Assembly: GCA_964595075.1 (NCBI GenBank)
Contig: CAZQNT010000022.1
Span: 1-15,818, forward strand
Origin: JAHJFW01 sp964595075
Lineage (GTDB): Bacteria; Patescibacteriota; Patescibacteriia; 2-12-FULL-60-25
Reading direction: 5' to 3'
Length of the DNA: 15,818 bases
Shown here piece after piece: positions 7,171 through 13,678 of this stretch (positions within the stretch are counted from its first letter, which is position 1; each line of letters opens with the position of its first letter). Under the pieces are notes generated by a model. It was not told the DNA's origin and did not search any database. It saw only the letters and a list, made by a program, of their open reading frames with translations. Both the position numbers and the translations under genes were made by a program.

Positions 7171-8568
7171 ATGCGCACAATGATGATTGAGACGACCGGC
7201 AAGGTCGGAGAAGAGGTTGTTGTCAGCGGTTGGGTTCATAACCGACGAGACATGGGGAAGATAGTTTTTTTGGATCTTCGCGATAGAAGCGGTCTGTTGC
7301 AAACCGTCTGCGTCCCATCCGAGCTTTCTGAAAAATCCGCCGGGATCGTGAGCGACGTGCGTTCCGAATACTGCGTCACGGTTCGCGGTGTCGTCCAAAA
7401 ACGTAACGCGAAACAGGTCAATCCGAATCTCCCGACCGGCGAAGTCGAGCTTCTCGCAAAAGAGATCGAGGTTTTGAATCCGTCGAAAACGCCGCCGTTT
7501 GAGCTCGATAAAGATACTCGAGAAATCAACGAAGAACTTCGGTTAAAATATCGATACTTGGATTTGCGATCTCCGAGGATGCTGAAGAATTTAATTCTTC
7601 GCGATCATATCGTCACAGCGTTTCGTGATTTTTTACACGCAAGAGATTTTATAGAAGTAGAAACGCCGTATCTCACAAAGGGAACTCCGGAGGGCGCTCG
7701 CGAATATCTGGTACCGTCGAGAGTACATCCCGGAAAGTTTTACGTTTTGCCTCAATCGCCGCAGCAGTTTAAGCAACTGCTAATGGTCGCGGGAGTGGAA
7801 AAGTATTTTCAGATTGCCAGATGTTTCAGAGACGAAGATCAGCGCGGCGACCGGCAGCCGGAATTCACGCAGCTCGATCTTGAGATGTCTTTCGTAGAGC
7901 GAGAAGATGTTTTGCAGCTTGTCGAATCAATGATGATCGAGATGGTGAAAAAGTGCGCGCCGGAAAAAAAGATTCAGGAAGTTCCATTTCCACGACTCTC
8001 GTTCGCAGATGCAATGGAGAAGTACGGTTCCGATAAGCCGGATTTGCGAAAAGACAAGAACGATCCGAATTTACTCGCGTTTTGCTGGGTTTTGGATTTT
8101 CCTTTTTTTGAGGAAACATCTGACGGATGGACGTTTACGCACAACCCTTTTTCCGCGCCCATGCCGGAATACATGGAAGATCTTCTACAAAAGAAAAACA
8201 TCGGAAAAATTCTCACGACTCAATACGACATTGTGCTGAACGGTTATGAAGCCGGAGGCGGAAGCATACGCAATCATCGTCCGGAGGCGCTTCGCGCGGT
8301 GCTTGAGATATTGGGAATGAAAGACGAGGAAATCACGGAACAGTTCGGACACATGCTTGAAGCGTTCGAATATGGCGCCCCGCCGCACGGCGGCATAGCT
8401 CCTGGCATAGATCGCATCGCCATGATTCTCGCGAACGAGCCAAATATACGCGAAGTTATCGCTGTTCCGAAAACCGGAGACGCTCGCGATCCTATGATGG
8501 GAGCGCCGTCGACTTTGCCAAAAAAGAGTTTGGATGAAGCGAATATAGAAATAAAAAAAAGGAAGTAG
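7171..8568 (+). CDS. aspS: Aspartyl-tRNA synthetase lacking the GAD insertion
   Basis: Charges tRNA-Asp with aspartate. The 465-residue protein has the N-terminal OB fold (about 10-105, VSGWVHNRRDMGKIVFLDLRDRSG) and the class II core: QSPQQFKQLLMVAG (195-208), motif 2 FRDEDQRGDRQPEFTQLDLE (219-238) and motif 3 GGIAPGIDRI (407-416). Bacterial AspRS is usually about 580-590 residues because a GAD domain is inserted after YGSDKPDLR. Here YGSDKPDLR (285-293) runs after about nine residues into LLAFCWVLDFPFFE, so the insertion is absent, as in archaeal-type enzymes although the rest is bacterial-type. The MRTMMIE start leaves several possible initiator methionines. The stop codon TAG at 8566-8568 lies in a GTAGGGGCG sequence resembling the left end of a palindromic element found at 11093. 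Confidence 0.96.
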   Translation: MRTMMIETTGKVGEEVVVSGWVHNRRDMGKIVFLDLRDRSGLLQTVCVPSELSEKSAGIVSDVRSEYCVTVRGVVQKRNAKQVNPNLPTGEVELLAKEIEVLNPSKTPPFELDKDTREINEELRLKYRYLDLRSPRMLKNLILRDHIVTAFRDFLHARDFIEVETPYLTKGTPEGAREYLVPSRVHPGKFYVLPQSPQQFKQLLMVAGVEKYFQIARCFRDEDQRGDRQPEFTQLDLEMSFVEREDVLQLVESMMIEMVKKCAPEKKIQEVPFPRLSFADAMEKYGSDKPDLRKDKNDPNLLAFCWVLDFPFFEETSDGWTFTHNPFSAPMPEYMEDLLQKKNIGKILTTQYDIVLNGYEAGGGSIRNHRPEALRAVLEILGMKDEEITEQFGHMLEAFEYGAPPHGGIAPGIDRIAMILANEPNIREVIAVPKTGDARDPMMGAPSTLPKKSLDEANIEIKKRK

Positions 8569-8590
8569 GGGCGTATTCTTGCGATCGCCC
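8565..8590. repeat. Possible degenerate GTAGGGGCG-type element at the aspS stop codon
   Basis: GTAGGGGCG at 8565-8573 matches the start of the 91-bp palindrome at 11093, and GGGCG (8569-8573) can pair with CGCCC (8586-8590). The sequence supplies the stop codon of aspS. It may be a short relative or remnant; the match is only nine bases. Confidence 0.3.
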
Positions 8591-8599
8591 AGTCCGAAT

Positions 8600-9343
8600 A
8601 TGCCTGTAACATTTACTATCGAACATTTTGAAGGGCCGCTGGATCTACTGCTTCAATTGGTTGAACAGGAAAAATTGGCTATCTCCGAAATTTCACTCGC
8701 GACCGTTGCGGAGCAGTTTGTAAATCACGTACAAGGAAATAAAGAAATCGCGCCGGAAGAGTTGGCGGATTTTTTGGTTGTCGCGGCGAAATTAATGTAC
8801 ATAAAATCAAAGATGCTTATCCCGTCGCTCCATGACGATGAGCTTGAAGAAGGACCGGATTTGGAAACTCAGCTTCGCGAATATCAAAGATTCGTCGCGG
8901 CATCAAGGGAGATAAACGCGATTTGGAGCGGATCGCGCAGGTCGTTCTCGCGAGACGCGCGCGCAACTCGCACTATTCAGGCGGGCTTCGCGCCGCCGCA
9001 GGGAGTGACCGCCGACACGCTCCTGCATATAATGAGGCGCGTGATTTCAAGACTGGAACCGATTCTGCAATTGCCGAAAGCCAGCATCGAACGCGCGGTT
9101 ACGATTCAGGAAAAGATAAAGGATTTGTACGAGCGTATAAGAAGTCACGCTCGTACCAGTTTTCGCGCATTCGTGAAAGGATCGGTTAACAGGACGGAAA
9201 TAATCGTTTCTTTTCTTGCGCTGTTGGAGCTTGTCAAGCAGCGTTTTGTTAACGTCGAACAGGGCGAGGTTTGGAGCGATATTCACATACATCGGCATAA
9301 AGAAGCGCCCGAGCTCGATCCCGTTGGCGCGGAAGCAATATGA
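8600..9343 (+). CDS. scpA: Segregation and condensation protein A (ScpA kleisin)
   Basis: ScpA is the kleisin that bridges the two heads of SMC and with ScpB forms the bacterial condensin for chromosome segregation. The 247-residue protein begins with the diagnostic FTIEHFEGPLDLLLQLVEQEKLAISEISLATVAEQF. It continues with the DFLVVAAKLMYIKSKMLIP helix, a variable middle, and a C-terminal winged-helix segment RTEIIVSFLALLELVKQRFVNVEQGEVWSDIHI. ATG 8600 is chosen; an in-frame TTG at 8579 would add seven residues with no family support and would lie in the repeat-like sequence after aspS. scpB follows after a palindromic repeat. The smc gene is not in the window. Confidence 0.95.
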   Translation: MPVTFTIEHFEGPLDLLLQLVEQEKLAISEISLATVAEQFVNHVQGNKEIAPEELADFLVVAAKLMYIKSKMLIPSLHDDELEEGPDLETQLREYQRFVAASREINAIWSGSRRSFSRDARATRTIQAGFAPPQGVTADTLLHIMRRVISRLEPILQLPKASIERAVTIQEKIKDLYERIRSHARTSFRAFVKGSVNRTEIIVSFLALLELVKQRFVNVEQGEVWSDIHIHRHKEAPELDPVGAEAI

Positions 9344-9352
9344 TCTTCTTAA

Positions 9353-9453
9353 TGTCATTGCGTAGCCAATATACTAAAAGGCGCGGCAATCTTATAGAAG
9401 TAAACCATTGCTCCTATGAGATTGCCACGTCGTTGCTACTCCTCGCAATGACA
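9353..9453. repeat. GTCAT-bounded palindromic element, family C, copy 2
   Basis: Second copy of the family at 4691-4790. The outer ends are TGTCATTGCG and CGCAATGACA, and the inner arms are GCGGCAATCTTATAG and CTATGAGATTGCCAC. It fills nearly the whole scpA-scpB gap, leaving nine bases on the scpA side and 14 on the scpB side. Confidence 0.88.
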
Positions 9454-9467
9454 AGTAACCATAAAGT

Positions 9468-10016
9468 ATGAATATTGATGCAAAACTTGAAGCGCTATTA
9501 TTCGCTTCAGCAAAGCCGTGCACGGTAAAGCGTCTAGCCGAAATTTCCGGCTTGGATGCGGAAGACGTAAAAAGGGGACTTGATTCGCTGGCGGTTCGCC
9601 TTGAAGAATCCGGAAGCGGCATCATGCTCGTTCGGCATGAACACGAAGCGGAGCTCGTGACCCGTCCGGATTTTGCGGAATCGGTCGGCGCGCTACTCAA
9701 AGCCGAGGCGTACGGCGAGCTTACGCGGCCATCTCTCGAAGCGCTTACGATCCTCGCGTATCGCGGACCGCTCACGCGACCGGAGTTGGAACAGATTCGC
9801 GGCGTTCAATCCTCCCTTATTTTGAGAAATCTTCTTTTGCGCGGACTTATCGAAGAACATGAAGAAACCAGATTGGGGCAGTCCACATACGGGGTCACTG
9901 TCGATTTCCTTCGTGCGTTAGGAGTCGCATCTGTCAACGAGTTGCCGGATTACGAAGATTTGCGCGGAAATGCTACGGTAGCGGATGTATTGTCTCAGCT
10001 CGATGAAGCACAATAA
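9468..10016 (+). CDS. scpB: Segregation and condensation protein B (ScpB)
   Basis: ScpB is the dimeric winged-helix partner that stabilises the ScpA-SMC complex. The 182-residue protein has the two tandem winged-helix units: KLEALLFASAKPCTVKRLAEISGL at the start, and LTRPSLEALTILAYRGPLTRPELEQIRGVQSSLILRNLLLRGLIEE in the second half, the most conserved stretch of the family. It ends with the usual TYGVTVDFLRALGV and a short tail. Length matches the family. ATG 9468 has no Shine-Dalgarno. The stop codon lies two bases before the next start, so scpB and the carboxypeptidase gene are likely coupled. Confidence 0.95.
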   Translation: MNIDAKLEALLFASAKPCTVKRLAEISGLDAEDVKRGLDSLAVRLEESGSGIMLVRHEHEAELVTRPDFAESVGALLKAEAYGELTRPSLEALTILAYRGPLTRPELEQIRGVQSSLILRNLLLRGLIEEHEETRLGQSTYGVTVDFLRALGVASVNELPDYEDLRGNATVADVLSQLDEAQ

Positions 10017-10018
10017 AC

Positions 10019-10930
10019 ATGCTCGAACTTCTTATATCGCTTTTGACGGCCGCCAGCTTTGTAACACCCGTTCAAGCAGCTCCGCAAACGCAGCCGAAAC
10101 TAAATTCACTTCCGCAATCCGGAGTTGTTTTGCGCGCGAGGCCTCCAAAGAAAAAGAGGATGGAAAGCATCGGTATTGCCACGACCGGCCGCGCGGCGTT
10201 CGTAGCGGATATAAAGACGGGTCAAGTTTTGTATTCGAAAAATCCTCACGACGAAATGCCGATTGCCAGTTTGACGAAGTTGATAACCGCGATCGTCGTG
10301 ATTGATTCGGAGGTAAATTTGGACGAGAAGATAACTTTTATTAAAGAAGATTTTTATGGCGAAGGAAAGTCAGTGTTCGTTCCGGGTGAAACGATGACTC
10401 GTCGCGACGCTTTGCGCGCTTTATTGGTCGGCTCCGTGAACGCCGCGGGCAATGCGTTGGCTAGGACGAGCAAGGGGATGGAACCGTTCGTGCGCGCGAT
10501 GAATGAAAAGGCGCGCGCGCTAAATCTCGCGTCTCCGATTTTTTCTGATCCAACCGGAGTAAATCCTGCGAATAAGGCAAACGCCGCGGACGTTGCAGCA
10601 ATGCTTTCAATAGCGATGTCACATCCGGAACTACGGGAAATCGCCTCATTATCGTCTGTGACAATCAAGGGTGGAAGCGGGAACGTGTACAACATCGATT
10701 CAACAAACCTTCTTTTGCCCACGTTTTTAAACCATGATCCATACAGAATTATCGGCGCAAAAACCGGCTCATTGCCCGAGGCAGGGTATTGCATGGCGCA
10801 GATAACGCGAAACGCGGAAGGGCACGAGATAGTGGTTGTGACGCTCGCTAGCGAGAATCATTTCACAAGATATCAAGATATAAAAGGATTGACCGCTTGG
10901 GCGTTCGATACGTTTGAGTGGGAGGAATAA
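10019..10930 (+). CDS. D-alanyl-D-alanine carboxypeptidase-type serine peptidase (S11 family, PBP5-like)
   Basis: Trims the terminal D-alanine of peptidoglycan stem peptides outside the membrane. The 303-residue protein has an N-terminal hydrophobic segment with a plausible signal-peptidase site after VQA (residue 20). The three active-site motifs are in order: S84-L-T-K87 (SxxK), S139-V-N141 (SxN) and K248-T-G250 (KTG). Family context (NAAGNALA, FSDPTGVNPANKA, AKTGSLPEAGYCM) supports S11. The C-terminal beta-rich domain and amphipathic membrane anchor found in E. coli PBP5 are absent, so the enzyme is probably soluble outside the membrane or held by an uncleaved signal. Its presence implies that the organism makes peptidoglycan. 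Whether it acts as carboxy- or endopeptidase cannot be settled here. Confidence 0.88.
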   Translation: MLELLISLLTAASFVTPVQAAPQTQPKLNSLPQSGVVLRARPPKKKRMESIGIATTGRAAFVADIKTGQVLYSKNPHDEMPIASLTKLITAIVVIDSEVNLDEKITFIKEDFYGEGKSVFVPGETMTRRDALRALLVGSVNAAGNALARTSKGMEPFVRAMNEKARALNLASPIFSDPTGVNPANKANAADVAAMLSIAMSHPELREIASLSSVTIKGGSGNVYNIDSTNLLLPTFLNHDPYRIIGAKTGSLPEAGYCMAQITRNAEGHEIVVVTLASENHFTRYQDIKGLTAWAFDTFEWEE

Positions 10931-10933
10931 AAA

Positions 10934-10963
10934 GTACTCAGTTCTCAGTACTCAGTGAGAAGT
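10934..10963. repeat. Heptad repeat tract before the assembly gap
   Basis: Units GTACTCA, GTTCTCA, GTACTCA and GTGAGAA in tandem, then GT and the N run. The same phase and order recurs at 11521-11541 as GTGCTCA, GTTCTCA, GTGCTCA. The gap follows immediately, so the tract may be longer than shown and may have caused the assembly break. Confidence 0.8.
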
Positions 10964-10973
10964 NNNNNNNNNN
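10964..10973. other. Assembly gap (10 N)
   Basis: Ten unknown bases, probably a scaffold placeholder of arbitrary length. It removes the start codon and first residues of the glycosyltransferase and part of a heptad repeat tract. Confidence 0.95.
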
Positions 10974-12110
10974 GATTTGAGGTGTTTGCCGATTGACGGG
11001 TCTGAAGGCGCGGGCGTGGCTCATGCCGCGCGTTTTTTGACGGAAGCGCTGCTCGCGCAGGAAGTGCCGTGGGAGTGGGTGTTGTATATTCCCGTAGGGG
11101 CGGGCTTGTCCCGCCCTGATTCAGTCGAATTACGCACGCCGTGCGCGACAACACGGGGAGGGCGGGACAAGCCCGCCCCTACGAAAGACGCCTCAGGCAC
11201 CGCCCTCCGCGCTACCATTCGCTCGCATCCATGCGACCTTCTTTTTGTCCCAAGCGGCGCGTGCGCCCCGGGAATAGTCGTGCCGCAAATTCCATGGGTG
11301 CACGATCTCGCGATATTCGATCATCCCGAATGGTTTCCGGAATCGTGGTTACGGCGTCAGATTACGACGAGATTGTTTGCGCGCGGTCTTCGCCAAGCTC
11401 CAGTTATTTTTGCAGTGAGCGAAGAGACAAAGAATCAAATCGTTGTTCATCTCAAAATCGACCCGAATAAGATCGTAGTAACACATGAAGGAGGGGATCC
11501 GGTATTGGGGAAAGTGCAAAGTGCTCAGTTCTCAGTGCTCAGTGTCGATCACTCGGAACTCGGCACTCGGAACTCGGCACTCGGAACTTCATTCTGCCTT
11601 GCCATCGGTACTGTCGAACCTCGGAAGAATTTCGAAATGTTGGCGCGGATTTGGCCGGATGTTTTTAGGCAAACAGGGAGGCGGCTTATCATTGTTGGCA
11701 AGAAAGGGTGGGGGAACGTCTCAATCAAAGAAGGGGACGGAATCGAGACTCGCGAGTCTGTTGGAGAGGACGAGAAGCGACAACTCTTAAAATCCGCGGA
11801 TCTCGTTTTGGTTCCGTCTTTGTACGAAGGTTTCGGTCTTGTGGCGCTTGAGGCAATGCAGGCAGGAACGGCTCTCATCTCATCCGATCGCGGCGCGCAT
11901 CCGGAGGTCGTAGGAGACGGTGGATTGTTGCTTTCTCCAGAAGATGAAAGGTTGTGGAAGAAAGAGGTTATTCGATTATTACAGGACGATGTCGTGCGCG
12001 CACAACTAGCGTACAAGGGGAAAGCGAGATCAGAAGATTTTTCTTGGGAAAAGACTGCTAATGTGATTTGTGAGGTTTTTAATTTACGGTACAAAATAAT
12101 CTCCGGTTAG
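10974..12110 (+). CDS. GT4-type glycosyltransferase with repeat-derived insertions (5' end lost in gap)
   Basis: A GT-B fold transferase that should move a sugar from a nucleotide-activated donor, most likely for envelope polysaccharide or glycolipid. The first visible residues, DLRCLPIDGSEGAGVAHAARFLTEALL, match the N-terminal strand and glycine-rich loop that follow an M-[RK]-[IV]-[GA]-[IV] start, so only about 4-6 residues are missing. Family motifs are PWVHDLAIFDHPEWFP, the interdomain segment VTHEGGDP, LAIGTVEPRKNFEML, and the donor-binding LVPSLYEGFGLVALEAMQAGTALISSDRGAHPEVV with the E-x7-E pair. Two segments look foreign: residues encoded at 11093-11183 (VGAGLSRP...RDKPAPTK) and at 11514-11587 (QSAQFSVLS...LGTRNSALGT). 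Both lie where the family has variable linkers, so the enzyme may still work. Acceptor and product are unknown. The stop codon is within the terminator stem-loop. Confidence 0.88.
   Translation, partial: DLRCLPIDGSEGAGVAHAARFLTEALLAQEVPWEWVLYIPVGAGLSRPDSVELRTPCATTRGGRDKPAPTKDASGTALRATIRSHPCDLLFVPSGACAPGIVVPQIPWVHDLAIFDHPEWFPESWLRRQITTRLFARGLRQAPVIFAVSEETKNQIVVHLKIDPNKIVVTHEGGDPVLGKVQSAQFSVLSVDHSELGTRNSALGTSFCLAIGTVEPRKNFEMLARIWPDVFRQTGRRLIIVGKKGWGNVSIKEGDGIETRESVGEDEKRQLLKSADLVLVPSLYEGFGLVALEAMQAGTALISSDRGAHPEVVGDGGLLLSPEDERLWKKEVIRLLQDDVVRAQLAYKGKARSEDFSWEKTANVICEVFNLRYKIISG
11093..11183. repeat. 91-bp palindromic element inside the glycosyltransferase gene
   Basis: Perfect 25-base inverted arms at 11093-11117 (CGTAGGGGCGGGCTTG...) and 11159-11183 (its exact reverse complement). 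Each arm holds its own hairpin GGGCGGG-CTTGT-CCCGCCC, and the centre has CGCACG-C-CGTGCG at 11133-11145. It reads through in frame without a stop. Confidence 0.92.
11514..11587. repeat. Heptad repeat tract inside the glycosyltransferase gene
   Basis: GTGCTCA, GTTCTCA, GTGCTCA (11521-11541), then GTGTCGA and a short spacer, then five tandem units TCGGAAC/TCGGCAC (11553-11587). On the opposite strand the latter read GTTCCGA/GTGCCGA. The two halves are therefore in opposite orientation and form an imperfect hairpin. The tract is translated in frame. Confidence 0.88.
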
Positions 12111-12120
12111 GAGATTATTT
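12094..12120. terminator. Bidirectional terminator between glycosyltransferase and tRNA-Leu
   Basis: Perfect 11-base arms AAATAATCTCC (12094-12104) and GGAGATTATTT (12110-12120) with loop GGTTA. The T/A-rich ends suit termination in both directions: after the glycosyltransferase on + and after tRNA-Leu on -. The glycosyltransferase stop TAG (12108-12110) is inside the hairpin. Confidence 0.75.
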
Positions 12121-12123
12121 ATC

Positions 12124-12210
12124 TGGTGCCGCGGGAGAGAATCGAACTCTCATGACCTTGCGATCGCGGGATTTTGAGTCCCGTGCGTCTACCAATTCCG
12201 CCACCGCGGC
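12124..12210 (-). tRNA. tRNA-Leu (CAA anticodon)
   Basis: On the minus strand the sequence folds with a perfect acceptor stem GCCGCGG/CCGCGGC, discriminator A and encoded CCA. It has a Leu-type D arm (TGGCGGAATTGGTAGACGC), anticodon stem CGGGA/TCCCG with loop CTCAAAA (anticodon CAA, reading UUG), a long variable arm, and T arm GAGAG-TTCGATT-CTCTC. Length is 87 bases. It is the only minus-strand gene in the window. Confidence 0.96.
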
Positions 12211-12243
12211 AAACCGTGTGCAATGTAACCGAGAATTTTATAT

Positions 12244-12272
12244 TTGACAATAACACCTTTTTTCTATATAGT
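12244..12272 (+). promoter_or_regulatory. Strong promoter for initiator tRNA
   Basis: Perfect -35 TTGACA at 12244-12249 and TATAGT at 12267-12272, separated by 17 bases. Transcription should begin near 12279, giving a leader of about 17 bases before the tRNA. Confidence 0.85.
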
Positions 12273-12295
12273 CGGCAGGCGTTTTATAGATATAT

Positions 12296-12371
12296 CGCGG
12301 GATAGAGCAGTTGGCAGCTCGCCAGGCCCATAACCTGGAGGTCGCCGGTTCGAGTCCGGCTCCCGCAACCA
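12296..12371 (+). tRNA. Initiator tRNA-fMet (CAT anticodon) with C33
   Basis: The acceptor strands CGCGGGA and TCCCGCA pair at six positions and leave the C1-A72 mismatch that marks bacterial initiator tRNA. The D stem GAGC/GCTC gives the A11-U24 pair typical of initiators. The anticodon stem is CCAGG/CCTGG with loop CCCATAA, so the anticodon is CAT at 12329-12331 and the base before it (position 33, 12328) is C instead of the near-universal U. The third G-C pair of the initiator anticodon stem is replaced by A29-U41. T arm GCCGG-TTCGAGT-CCGGC and encoded CCA. Length 76 bases. Its own promoter and terminator flank it. Confidence 0.95.
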
Positions 12372-12403
12372 AATCAAAAAACCCCGAAAGGGGTTTTTTG
12401 ATT
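12372..12403 (+). terminator. Terminator after initiator tRNA
   Basis: Perfect hairpin AATCAAAAAACCCC-GAAA-GGGGTTTTTTGATT immediately after the encoded CCA. The stable GAAA tetraloop and the six-T run make it a strong rho-independent terminator; it is symmetric enough to act on both strands. Confidence 0.93.
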
Positions 12404-12425
12404 AACGCTACCCGTCAGAATCACC

Positions 12426-12454
12426 TTGATTAAAATGGTTTTTTTTGCTAACAT
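12426..12454 (+). promoter_or_regulatory. Promoter for the Gly-rich lipoprotein gene
   Basis: TTGATT (12426-12431) and TAACAT (12449-12454) with a 17-base spacer containing a T-rich run. Transcription would begin near 12461, about 28 bases before the GTG start. Confidence 0.5.
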
Positions 12455-12474
12455 TCGTTGCGCACATCTACAAC

Positions 12475-12481
12475 AGGAGGT
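12475..12481 (+). promoter_or_regulatory. Consensus ribosome binding site deciding the lipoprotein start
   Basis: AGGAGGT lies 7 bases upstream of GTG 12489. It is the best Shine-Dalgarno in the window and excludes the upstream in-frame TTG at 12426, which would start within the promoter. Confidence 0.85.
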
Positions 12482-12488
12482 ATTCGCA

Positions 12489-13670
12489 GTGAACAAATCG
12501 ATCGTCGTTTTCTACTGCCTCGTGTCAGGTGTCATATCTTTCGGGTGCGAGGGCGAGGCGGCTGAGAATTATTCGACATTCGGATCAGGCGGAATCACGT
12601 CGGCAACGTCCGATTTCGCGAGTGCCGGTGGCGGCGGATCCGGTCCTGTCGGTGGCGGCGGAGCATCGCCGGTCGGAGGCGGAGGCGTTGGTGGGGTAGA
12701 AGAAGTGCAGCCGTGCGCCGGCTACTTTCACCCTGATGCCATCTGGTGCGCTACGGTCGAAAGTAGACCGCTAGCGCCGCAGTCGGCAGAAGCCACGGCA
12801 GCGACCGGCGACTGGGGTATGGGGAAGTTTCAGATCGACTTTTCCATCGTGCTCACGACTCTCGACGAGAACAATCCGGGAACGTTCAAGACGTTCCAGG
12901 AGACTGACGAGTTCTACTGGCCGGATTGCGATCACGCTCCGGTTCCGTTTCCTCTCGGCGGCGGTTCGCTCGAAGGCGAGACCGGATGGGATTGCGCGAA
13001 CGGCGGAGATTGCCACGCTGTGATCATGGATACGCAGAGTGGCTTTCTTTACGAGCAATGGCGCGCCATGAATCCGGGTTCGGCGAATCCGTACCAGGGA
13101 GGATGCATGCGGCGTTTCCAGCCGGCTACCACGACCGGAACGCCTCCGTCCGACATCCAGTGCACGACGGCGATCGCGGACGGACAGCCGCTCTNNNNNN
13201 NNNNNNNNNNNNNNNNNNNNNNNNNNNNNNNNNNNNNNNNNNNNNNNNNNNNNNNNNNNNNNNNNNNNNNNNNNNNNNCCCCCGCCACTCACTCCACTGG
13301 TCCAACGTCGCTCCCGCCACCGGCATTGCCGTACGGTGCATGGTTGCGACTCAGATGGACGGACGAACAGATCGACCAGTGGGTGCAGGCCAACAAGCCG
13401 GGGAACGTGTACCTCGGCCGAATCCTTCGCGCGCTCCGAAAGCACGGCATGATCCTGTCAGACGGCGGAAACGTAGCGCTCACGTGGGCGAACGACAAAA
13501 ACCGCAAGGTCAAATGGGCGGAAGTTGGGATCGATTCCCACTCGCTCATCGGAAGCCCGCCGATCAAGCCGACGGATTTCGACTGGATAGTCCCGCCAGG
13601 GGTCGATCCAGGCGACTTCCACACGGTGCCGCTGACGTACGACTGTCAGCGCGTGCCTCTCAACGAGTGA
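12489..13670 (+). CDS. Secreted Gly-rich lipoprotein of unknown function (contains assembly gap)
   Basis: The 393-residue product (28 unknown) begins with a short signal sequence MNKSIVVFYCLVSGVISFGC. C20 is a probable lipidation site, though the lipobox SFGC is not ideal. A Gly/Ser/Pro-rich linker follows (about residues 32-70, repeated GGGG blocks), then a globular domain with many cysteines, suggesting disulphides outside the membrane. From memory, the segments CHAVIMDTQSGFLYEQW, PATHST, PYGAWLRLRW and ILRALRKHGMILSDGG resemble an uncharacterised secreted protein family common in Myxococcota and Actinobacteria, and the unknown stretch falls where that family has a conserved CTSADAAG-like core. 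The biochemical role is unknown. Promoter, SD and terminator make it a single-gene unit. High GC and the Gly-rich linker are unlike the neighbours and suggest transfer. Confidence 0.8.
   Translation: MNKSIVVFYCLVSGVISFGCEGEAAENYSTFGSGGITSATSDFASAGGGGSGPVGGGGASPVGGGGVGGVEEVQPCAGYFHPDAIWCATVESRPLAPQSAEATAATGDWGMGKFQIDFSIVLTTLDENNPGTFKTFQETDEFYWPDCDHAPVPFPLGGGSLEGETGWDCANGGDCHAVIMDTQSGFLYEQWRAMNPGSANPYQGGCMRRFQPATTTGTPPSDIQCTTAIADGQPLXXXXXXXXXXXXXXXXXXXXXXXXXXXXXPATHSTGPTSLPPPALPYGAWLRLRWTDEQIDQWVQANKPGNVYLGRILRALRKHGMILSDGGNVALTWANDKNRKVKWAEVGIDSHSLIGSPPIKPTDFDWIVPPGVDPGDFHTVPLTYDCQRVPLNE
13195..13278. other. Assembly gap (84 N) inside the lipoprotein gene
   Basis: 84 unknown bases. The length is a multiple of three and the flanking frames agree, so the gene is probably intact, but the true missing length may differ. 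Confidence 0.95.
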
Positions 13671-13678
13671 AGACTCGC

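Noticed and set aside
10461..10794. Minus-strand frames within the carboxypeptidase gene
   Set aside because: They lie wholly inside a gene with all three S11 motifs intact and show no recognisable domains.
11514..11587. Short tandem units as a CRISPR-like array
   Set aside because: Units are 7 bp and contiguous with no spacers, and no cas gene is present in the window.
12211..12295. Promoter for tRNA-Leu on the minus strand
   Set aside because: A TATAAA-like hexamer is present on the minus strand, but no convincing -35 at 16-18 bases was found.
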